DNA from: CAYVBJ01 sp964415185
GTDB taxonomy: Bacteria; Bacteroidota; Rhodothermia; Balneolales; Balneolaceae
Direction: 5' to 3'
DNA length: 7,659 nt
Assembly (NCBI GenBank): GCA_964415185.1
Contig: CAYPZI010000138.1
Location: 1-7,659, forward strand
Shown here: one piece after another, positions 1 through 4,839 of the stretch
Position numbering within the stretch: position 1 is the first letter of the stretch
Layout: each line of letters begins with the position of its first letter
Notes under the pieces: model-generated
The model's input: only the letters and a program-made list of their open reading frames with translations
What the model was told of the DNA's origin: nothing
Database searches by the model: none
Made by a program: the position numbers and the translations under genes

Positions 1-2
1 AA

Positions 3-23
3 AAGAAACTTTGCGGGTTTCTT
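3..23 (-). terminator. Small hairpin at the window edge, possibly a minus-strand terminator
   Basis: Positions 3-9 (AAGAAAC) pair perfectly with 17-23 (GTTTCTT) around a 7-nt loop. Read on the minus strand the second arm runs into Ts at the window edge, which resembles a weak intrinsic terminator. On the plus strand there is no T-run after it. The window ends here, so the length of the T-run cannot be judged and the hairpin could equally be fortuitous. Confidence 0.22.
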
Positions 24-24
24 A

Positions 25-63
25 CGACAGATTATAATTGACACAACACTAGTGTCCTGTCAA
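25..63 (+). repeat. Left copy of an inverted repeat with ACACTAGTGT core (operator-like)
   Basis: This segment matches the reverse complement of 208-246 at 31 of 39 positions by hand alignment, with 25 of 30 in the inner part (34-63). Its core ACACTAGTGT (46-55) is a perfect palindrome. In this copy the outer arms AATTGACA (36-43) and TGTCAATT (58-65) are also reverse complements on the same centre, giving a 30-bp dyad with only two mismatched pairs. That is the form of a binding site for a dimeric repressor such as a TetR-type protein. On the minus strand a TTGACA (58-63) and a TATAAT (31-36) flank the core with a long 21-bp spacer, so a protein bound here would cover a promoter reading out of the left edge. 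The repeat is seen directly; the regulatory role is inferred. Confidence 0.6.
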
Positions 64-80
64 TTTTAATTGTACGGTTG

Positions 81-191
81 TTGGAAAAAAGTCATCGGAT
101 GAGTTTTTTCGAAAAAACAAGTATGTTTGCATGTTTGCGAAGGTTCAAGGGTTGACTCATCCGTCAAAGGCCGGACACGGTCCGATGACTT
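81..191. other. Densely self-complementary non-coding block between the two inverted repeats
   Basis: Several pairings are visible. Positions 89-99 and 181-191 are an exact 11-bp inverted repeat. Positions 96-104 (CGGATGAGT) and 155-163 (ACTCATCCG) are an exact 9-bp pair that competes with the first for 96-99. Positions 103-118 (GTTTTTTCGAAAAAAC) are a perfect 16-bp palindrome. TTGAC/GTCAA (152-156, 163-167) and CGGAC/GTCCG (172-176, 180-184) form small hairpins. ATGTTTGC is repeated in tandem at 123-130 and 131-138. Mutually exclusive pairings like these suit a structured RNA or an element that folds as single-stranded DNA. I recognise no known RNA family: no RNase P, SRP RNA or tmRNA hallmark is present. 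Confidence 0.4.
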
Positions 192-207
192 GACCGACAT
201 TTCATGC

Positions 208-246
208 TTTACATAACACTAGTGTTGTATCAATGATAAAATATCG
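208..246 (-). repeat. Right copy of the ACACTAGTGT inverted repeat (operator-like), with possible outward promoter
   Basis: This is the inverted partner of 25-63. Its core ACACTAGTGT lies at 216-225 and its centre is exactly 170 bp from that of the left copy. Reading outward on the plus strand, TTTACA (208-213) and GATAAA (235-240) sit 21 bp apart, the same geometry as the TTGACA/TATAAT pair in the left copy, though the hexamers are weaker. Transcription from here would run about 90 nt to the terminator at 315-336. The palindrome would lie inside the promoter spacer, the usual place for repression. The repeat and spacing are observed; promoter activity is a guess. Confidence 0.55.
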
Positions 247-314
247 AATTAGTCATTGGGCTTTGATGGATATGATTCAATAATTTACATCACAAGATTC
301 AACCTCGTTCCCAC

Positions 315-336
315 CAGGCTTACAGCCTGTTTTTTT
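315..336 (+). terminator. Intrinsic terminator, plus strand
   Basis: A perfect 6-bp stem CAGGCT (315-320) / AGCCTG (324-329) with a TAC loop is followed at once by seven Ts (330-336). This is a good rho-independent terminator shape for plus-strand transcription. No protein gene lies upstream, so it would end a short non-coding transcript, for example one starting near the repeat at 208-246. Confidence 0.6.
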
Positions 337-602
337 GCTTTATCGGAATTCGTCGGCGAGTTGACAAATATTATCCACAGAATCGTGTTTGGGCAATGTT
401 CAAATGTGGAATGAAGTCTGACAGGTTTTGATTGATACGAGACCAAAAAGAAATCAGAATGACTTTGCCATTGTAGGTTTATTGCAAATAATCTTTCAAA
501 ATGATATAGACAATGTCATAGCTGTCCAAAACGTTTTAAAATCCAATAAAAATTATTGCTCATGTAAATATCAATAAAGATTTTTATGAATTTCAAAATC
601 CT
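337..602. other. Gene-less A+T-rich stretch between two terminators
   Basis: No open reading frame with credible protein features is present on either strand. A perfect match to the DnaA-box consensus TTATCCACA lies at 371-379, directly after a TTGACA hexamer (361-366) that lacks a convincing -10 partner. A short palindrome AAAACGTTTT is at 528-537. Nothing else stands out. If the hairpin at 603-623 is a real terminator, an unrecognised plus-strand transcript must start somewhere in this stretch. Confidence 0.3.
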
Positions 603-623
603 AACCCCTGAAAGGGGTTTTTT
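603..623 (+). terminator. Intrinsic terminator, plus strand
   Basis: AACCCC (603-608) pairs with GGGGTT (614-619) around TGAAA, and an unbroken run of six Ts covers 618-623. It is a compact G+C stem followed by U-rich RNA, the standard intrinsic terminator form. There is no upstream protein gene in the same direction within the window, so its transcript is unknown. Confidence 0.6.
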
Positions 624-783
624 GCGATCAAATTTCTTAGTCTGGCAACAAATCAATCAAACTCTCATGTATATTTATCCGTAATCCGGCTCATCAGAAA
701 AATCGTTCTGGACAGTTGTGAGACAATGTTTAAATGACTCTTCTTACACCCATCTGTTTTTGACGGAAGAACGGTGTTGTAGC

Positions 784-846
784 CCGGCGGAATTTAGTAC
801 GGATGATTTGAATTGTTGATTATCACTAACAATTAAATGCCGCCGG
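784..846. repeat. Nested inverted repeat (long hairpin)
   Basis: Positions 784-796 and 834-846 are reverse complements at 12 of 13 positions, with a G+C-rich base CCGGCGG/CCGCCGG. Inside the 37-nt gap a second pair, AATTGTT (811-817) and AACAATT (828-834), forms an inner stem over the loop GATTATCACT and shares one base with the outer stem. The result is a long bulged hairpin on either strand. There is no T-run after it, so it is not a simple terminator. It might be part of a structured RNA, an mRNA 3' end, or a dispersed palindromic element. Confidence 0.45.
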
Positions 847-914
847 TACGATCGATATGGATTGAATCGGGAGTGTTGCTTAACTCAAAAACCTTTGTTC
901 TAACAAAAATGTCA

Positions 915-940
915 ATAAAATAACGAAGGTGTTATTTTGT
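915..940. repeat. A+T-rich hairpin next to the terminator
   Basis: AAAATAAC (917-924) and GTTATTTT (931-938) are exact reverse complements around GAAGGT, extendable by two more pairs including a wobble. On the minus strand it follows the 941-977 hairpin and its second arm is U-rich (GTTATTTTATT), so it could be a second, back-up terminator for the minus-strand operon ending at 986. Confidence 0.4.
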
Positions 941-977
941 AAACCCAGGGAGCAGAATTCGGGGCTCCTGGGTTTTT
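941..977. terminator. Terminator hairpin just beyond the minus-strand operon, possibly bidirectional
   Basis: AAACCCAGG-AGC (941-953, one bulged G) pairs with GCTCCTGGGTTT (964-975) over a 10-nt loop, 12 bp in all. It starts only eight bases beyond the stop codon of the minus-strand gene, so it is the natural terminator for that operon. On the plus strand it ends in five Ts (973-977); on the minus strand in three. The A-tract/T-tract symmetry suggests it can stop transcripts arriving from both sides. Confidence 0.65.
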
Positions 978-985
978 CAAGCACT

Positions 986-1708
986 TTAGCTGCTTTGAGA
1001 ATCTTTATTTAGATGGCTAAGTATTTTTTTAAGATGCTTTTCATTTTCAAAACTCAGGTTATTACTATCCGCATAATTTTTTAACGAGTCATAAGTTTCC
1101 CGGTCCAGGTTTTTGCGGAAGTCTTTTTCTCTTAGCTTTATCCTTTCAAATTCATTTCCGTTTTCAGCAAGGTAAAAGTTAATCCCGTCTATGTACTCAT
1201 CAAGTTGAGTGGCATTTCCATATCCCTGTACACCTTTCATAAGGGTTGTTGTATGGTGTGCCAAGAGGGTGACATTTCCTTCACTAATTACCCTGACAAA
1301 AATATCCTTATCAAATTTATCAGATTTATATCCCTTTTTAAAATGAAGGTCACCATCTGTTGCATGCAGTACAAATTCATCAATTTTATTGGGATCCATG
1401 GCAAATACCTTGTTATCTTTCAAAAATTGAAGCTGGTTACTGTATGTGTCAAACCTGAGGGGGATCACATTTGTTTTGAGGTTTTTGTCCTTATCGAGCA
1501 ACACATAACCGCGGGTAAAGTCTTCATCCAAAAAAGGTGAACCTTTCACTTTTGTAGTTGTTTTGGTCCTGGAGACGCCCGTTAGCTGAAAATCGCGCAA
1601 TTCCTGGCTATCGAGTTCAATGGTATTGCTGTCTTGTGAATAACCGGTTTCAGCAAGACCTGTAAAAACAAATAAACCAATGGTGATTATACTTATTAAC
1701 GTTTTCAT
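986..1708 (-). CDS. Secreted protein of unknown function, Bacteroidota-type
   Basis: This encodes a 240-residue protein with an N-terminal signal peptide: lysine at 2, a hydrophobic stretch over residues 4-18, and probable cleavage between about 19 and 25. There is no lipobox cysteine, so it is likely periplasmic or released. The mature part contains GSPFLDEDFTRGYVLL (56-71) and VIPLRFDTYSNQLQF (81-95), followed by a charged helical C-terminus (about 185-236). From memory this layout resembles a widespread uncharacterised family in Bacteroidota, with a 'GxxYLxxxFxxG' start, a 'PLRYNxYxxxLEF' strand and a lysine-rich helical end. I know of no assigned function and do not propose one. The ATG has no Shine-Dalgarno sequence, as for the other genes here. 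It lies 36 bp downstream of the GWxTD gene on the same strand and is probably co-transcribed, with a terminator hairpin right after its stop. Confidence 0.85.
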   Translation of the reverse strand: MKTLISIITIGLFVFTGLAETGYSQDSNTIELDSQELRDFQLTGVSRTKTTTKVKGSPFLDEDFTRGYVLLDKDKNLKTNVIPLRFDTYSNQLQFLKDNKVFAMDPNKIDEFVLHATDGDLHFKKGYKSDKFDKDIFVRVISEGNVTLLAHHTTTLMKGVQGYGNATQLDEYIDGINFYLAENGNEFERIKLREKDFRKNLDRETYDSLKNYADSNNLSFENEKHLKKILSHLNKDSQSS

Positions 1709-1744
1709 AATGTTGTGGTTTTAAGATTACGATTTAAATTAGTT

Positions 1745-3172
1745 TCAAATTCCTCTTCTCAAAATAGATCCGTTCAGCCATCGCTGAACCTGCTGGTACT
1801 GAACATTAAAATATTGCTGATTTCGTTCAAGAAGATAATTATTAAAAGGATAAAACTCATTTGGCATACGCGGACGCTCAAAGAAATAATTGTACCGTGG
1901 ATCGGACCTGTCGTAGGAGTACGACCATAACATTTGATTTACGCTGGTTTCCACAAACCAGGGCGGGCCAAACAAGATGTATATCATTCCCGTATCGGTT
2001 TTCCAGCCCTCTTTAAAGTTGGAAAACTGTTTGTTTGCCTCTTCAACACGTTCGTAGTACATTTTTATTACATTCTTGGCATCCGAAACGCTTCGCACAT
2101 TGCTGAGCCAGAAACGGTCCATCGCTTCTTTTAGAGAATCCGGATTCTGGATTTCCAGCATTTCTTCATATTCATCTTCATCCATCAAATAGTAAAGAGG
2201 CCTGGCCAGTTCTCTTGATGTTTTAACAGCCGGATAATTTTGGCTCTTAACACTGAAATCACGTGCCTTGAAAATCGGTTCTTCGCCTTCACGGCCGGTT
2301 TCTACCTCAAACCGGTAATTGCCACGCGCGAATCGCTCAAAATTAAACTCAATTAAAACGCTGCCGGCCTGATCGAGCCGCCTGATGCTGGAATCAACTT
2401 CATCAAACTTGTCATAATCAATGCCTTTATACTGGACGCTCGATACATTGTAGTTGTTATAATTCATAGGCCGCGCGATGGTTGTATCGCTCCTGAATCT
2501 GATTACCCTGGTGCGAATTTCCAGTGGGTCTTCAAGGGTATTATTGGTTACCTGGAATACGAACTGAAGGCTGTCAATTCTTGAAGGTACATCATACGTT
2601 GTAATCGGCAGAAATTGATTTTCTTTATCAATATTTTTACCAAGCATTCTGACAGTTGTGAGATTCACCACAGGATTGTCGGGGTCAGGTATAACGGTGG
2701 AAGCCTCCCTGGTTGTCGCTTTTCCGGAAGTGTTATCATTAACGGTTACAAATACGTTATACTCGCCGGGTTTCACTTCTACCTGGCGGTCGAATGAGAA
2801 AAATTCCTGGCTTTGAACCAGCTGCTTGCCATTTGACTCTATTTCCATAGCCTGGCTGAAAGTGTCGTTAAAATCCGTGCCTTCTTTCCCTGTGATACGC
2901 ACCTCTATGGTTACCGAAGCGTAGGTGCGTTCTCCGTCATTGTCTGATTTATAAATCAGGCTGCCGTAAACAATATCGGCCGAGACTTTTATAACCGCTT
3001 CATCCTGTTCATTCAACAGCCCAATCGCTGACAAGCGAACTTCAGGATGGCCATCCTGAAATTTAAACATGGATCCTCTTTCAACATCCGGATTGGAAGA
3101 ACTTGCACATGCACCTGCCAAAGAAACGGCACCAATAAATGCAAGAAAGTGGAAAAATCTATTTTGAGTCAT
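1745..3172 (-). CDS. GWxTD domain-containing lipoprotein
   Basis: This encodes a 475-residue protein when started at the ATG at 3172-3170; a TTG two codons upstream would add only two residues. The N-terminus MTQNRFFHFLAFIGAVSLAGAC has a hydrophobic core ending at Cys22, followed by a Ser-rich tether. It is therefore a probable lipoprotein, though alanine at -3 makes the lipobox atypical. A large beta-rich region (about 34-310) contains repeated strand-like segments. Near the C-terminus is the family hallmark GWKTDTGMIYILFGPP (389-404) followed by LWSYSYD, which defines the GWxTD domain found mainly in Bacteroidota and relatives; the usual Arg after TD is Thr here. The biochemical role of GWxTD proteins is not known to me; the location is presumably the periplasmic face of an envelope membrane. 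It is the first gene of a likely two-gene operon and diverges from pyk. Identity of the domain is firm, function open. Confidence 0.9.
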   Translation of the reverse strand: MTQNRFFHFLAFIGAVSLAGACASSSNPDVERGSMFKFQDGHPEVRLSAIGLLNEQDEAVIKVSADIVYGSLIYKSDNDGERTYASVTIEVRITGKEGTDFNDTFSQAMEIESNGKQLVQSQEFFSFDRQVEVKPGEYNVFVTVNDNTSGKATTREASTVIPDPDNPVVNLTTVRMLGKNIDKENQFLPITTYDVPSRIDSLQFVFQVTNNTLEDPLEIRTRVIRFRSDTTIARPMNYNNYNVSSVQYKGIDYDKFDEVDSSIRRLDQAGSVLIEFNFERFARGNYRFEVETGREGEEPIFKARDFSVKSQNYPAVKTSRELARPLYYLMDEDEYEEMLEIQNPDSLKEAMDRFWLSNVRSVSDAKNVIKMYYERVEEANKQFSNFKEGWKTDTGMIYILFGPPWFVETSVNQMLWSYSYDRSDPRYNYFFERPRMPNEFYPFNNYLLERNQQYFNVQYQQVQRWLNGSILRRGI

Positions 3173-3372
3173 CGACAAATACAGCAGTGAATGTTTTTAA
3201 CCTTAAATACAACAATTATTATTGCAAATGCAATTTTAAATTTTATCATATTATCATTTATTAAACTCTGTAAGCCTGCCAAAATTGTTTAAATTCAACT
3301 GATATTATTGGTAAATTCAGATACAGCAAAAAAGTTGATATTTTTAATTCCAATTACAAATTCTAAGATTTT
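3173..3372. promoter_or_regulatory. Divergent intergenic region between the GWxTD gene and pyk
   Basis: About 200 bp, strongly A+T-rich, must hold the promoters of both divergent operons. A short dyad ATTGCA-AA-TGCAAT lies at 3221-3234, about 50 bp before the GWxTD start, and could be a regulator site. On the pyk side TATTATTG (3303-3310) is one base from the Bacteroidota -7 consensus TAnnTTTG, but the nearest upstream TTG (3285-3287) is closer than usual. No strong Shine-Dalgarno precedes either start. The promoter positions are tentative. Confidence 0.4.
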
Positions 3373-4809
3373 ATGATATCTGCCGGTTCGAGTAGAACAA
3401 AAATTGTATGCACCTTAGGCCCCAGCACACATTCTTATGAAAACATAGAGAAATTGTTTTTTGCCGGTATGAATGTTGCAAGAATTAATTTCTCGCACGG
3501 TTCTTATGATGATCATTCCAAAAGTATAGACATTATTCGAAAGGTTGCCAGGAAACATCAATATTCTATTCCGGTTTTGATGGACTTGCAAGGCCCTAAA
3601 ATCAGGATTGGCAATATGAAAGACGGCGGGCAGCTTGTTGAAGAAAATTCAATCATAACCCTGACCACCAACGGTATTACAGGCGATGCCGAAACCATTC
3701 CTATCGACTATGAGAATCTTGCAAAGGATGCCGTTGTGGGAGACCAGATTTTGATAGACGATGGCCTTTTGGAGCTCAAAATTGTAAAGAAATCAGAAAA
3801 AGATCTTAAGGCCAAGGTGATAGTCGGAGGTATGCTGAAATCGAGAAAGGGAGTGAATCTGCCGGGAGTGAAAATTTCGATGTCATCACTTACCGTTAAA
3901 GATATAGAAGATCTTAAATTCGGATTGGAAAAAGGAGTTGATTTTGTTGCAATGTCGTTTGTGAGGGCAGCCAGAGATATTCAGGAAGTGATTTCGCGAA
4001 TTCGTGCCGCCGGAAGCAATGCCGCTGTAATTGCCAAAATAGAGAAACCTGAAGCTGTACAGGTGATCGATGATATTATAGAAGAAGCAGACGGGATTAT
4101 GGTAGCGCGGGGTGATCTTGGTATTGAAATTGCAAGTGAACGGGTTCCCCTGATTCAAAAGCGGATAATTGACCGGTGCCGTATGGCAGGTAAACCTGTT
4201 ATCACAGCTACCCAAATGCTCGATTCGATGATTAATAACCCGCGTGCAACCAGGGCGGAAAGCTCGGATGTAGCCAATGCCGTTCTCGACGGTACGGATG
4301 CTGTGATGCTTTCCGGAGAGACAGCCGCCGGGAAATATCCATTCGAGGCCGTGAAAGCAATGGATAAGATCATCCGGTCGGTTGAATCAACAGCCGGTAC
4401 TATGTATTATAACCTTAAATACAGAAAACCGGATTGGAAAGAGAAGCAAATTATTGAATCGCTTGCTTACTCTTGTGTTACCATTGCCCAGCATGTGGAT
4501 GCCAAAATTATCAGTACCATTACTCATTCAGGCAATACGGCCCGCAGAATTGCCAAATTCAGGCCCAGGGTCCCCATCATTGCCTTTACCGAAAGCCAGA
4601 TTGTGCGCAGACAGCTTAACCTGGTCTGGGGGGTTGATTCCGTAAAAATTGACGAGATATTTGATACGGATAAAAGCGTAAAGAAAATGGAGCAATATCT
4701 TAAAAAAAACGGGCTGGCCAATACCGGCGACCGGGTAATCATCGCAACGGGGATGCCTATAGCAAAAAGAGGGCGCACCAATATGGTAAAAGTAAGTACG
4801 ATTGAATAA
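3373..4809 (+). CDS. pyk: Pyruvate kinase
   Basis: This 478-residue protein is a standard full-length pyruvate kinase, catalysing phosphoenolpyruvate + ADP to pyruvate + ATP, the last step of glycolysis, in the cytoplasm. Visible hallmarks are RTKIVCTLGPS (8-18), ARINFSHG (36-43, with Arg37, Asn39, Ser41), MDLQGPKIRIG (70-80, Lys76 near the start of the B domain), the active-site signature around AKIEKPEAV with Lys222 and Glu224, MVARGDLGIE (243-252, with Asp248 as the second metal ligand), TATQMLDSM (278-286), and SSDVANAVLDGTDAVMLSGETA (297-318). The C-terminal regulatory-type domain runs from about 345 to 478. Every catalytic residue I can check is present and the length is normal. The ATG fits the family N-terminus, but no Shine-Dalgarno is seen. 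The PorW-like gene follows after 30 bp on the same strand and is probably co-transcribed. The allosteric effector cannot be read from the sequence. Confidence 0.97.
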   Translation: MISAGSSRTKIVCTLGPSTHSYENIEKLFFAGMNVARINFSHGSYDDHSKSIDIIRKVARKHQYSIPVLMDLQGPKIRIGNMKDGGQLVEENSIITLTTNGITGDAETIPIDYENLAKDAVVGDQILIDDGLLELKIVKKSEKDLKAKVIVGGMLKSRKGVNLPGVKISMSSLTVKDIEDLKFGLEKGVDFVAMSFVRAARDIQEVISRIRAAGSNAAVIAKIEKPEAVQVIDDIIEEADGIMVARGDLGIEIASERVPLIQKRIIDRCRMAGKPVITATQMLDSMINNPRATRAESSDVANAVLDGTDAVMLSGETAAGKYPFEAVKAMDKIIRSVESTAGTMYYNLKYRKPDWKEKQIIESLAYSCVTIAQHVDAKIISTITHSGNTARRIAKFRPRVPIIAFTESQIVRRQLNLVWGVDSVKIDEIFDTDKSVKKMEQYLKKNGLANTGDRVIIATGMPIAKRGRTNMVKVSTIE

Positions 4810-4839
4810 TCTTAAAATCCTCTATTCGTTGCTTTACGT

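Noticed and set aside
99..155. 18-codon plus-strand ORF (start ATG at 99) inside the structured block, a possible leader peptide
   Set aside because: Short ORFs of this size are expected by chance, it overlaps the palindromes, and there is no clear ribosome-binding site or downstream gene to control.
64..207. Integron attC site as an explanation for the foldable block
   Set aside because: No paired GTTRRRY/RYYYAAC core sites were found at its ends, and there is no gene-cassette context.
291..316. TTCAACC followed by CCACCA, resembling the T-loop and 3' end of a tRNA or tmRNA
   Set aside because: The flanking bases form only three of five T-stem pairs, the distance to CCA is wrong, and no matching acceptor strand or tRNA body is found upstream.
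586..684. 32-codon plus-strand ORF running through the 603-623 hairpin
   Set aside because: It reads straight through a good terminator, shows no protein-like pattern or signal, and has no ribosome-binding site.
1..985. Insertion sequence or transposase remnant explaining the inverted repeats
   Set aside because: No transposase fragment is visible in any frame and no clear target-site duplication flanks the repeats. A transposase-less element remains possible and is kept as a finding.
3173..3178. TTG start two codons upstream of the ATG for the GWxTD lipoprotein
   Set aside because: It adds only two residues without improving the signal peptide, and ATG is the commoner start. Neither has a Shine-Dalgarno sequence, so this cannot be fully excluded.
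3886..4215. 109-codon ORF antisense to pyk
   Set aside because: It lies wholly inside the well-supported pyruvate kinase gene, has no recognisable domain, and is a normal by-product of the coding frame.
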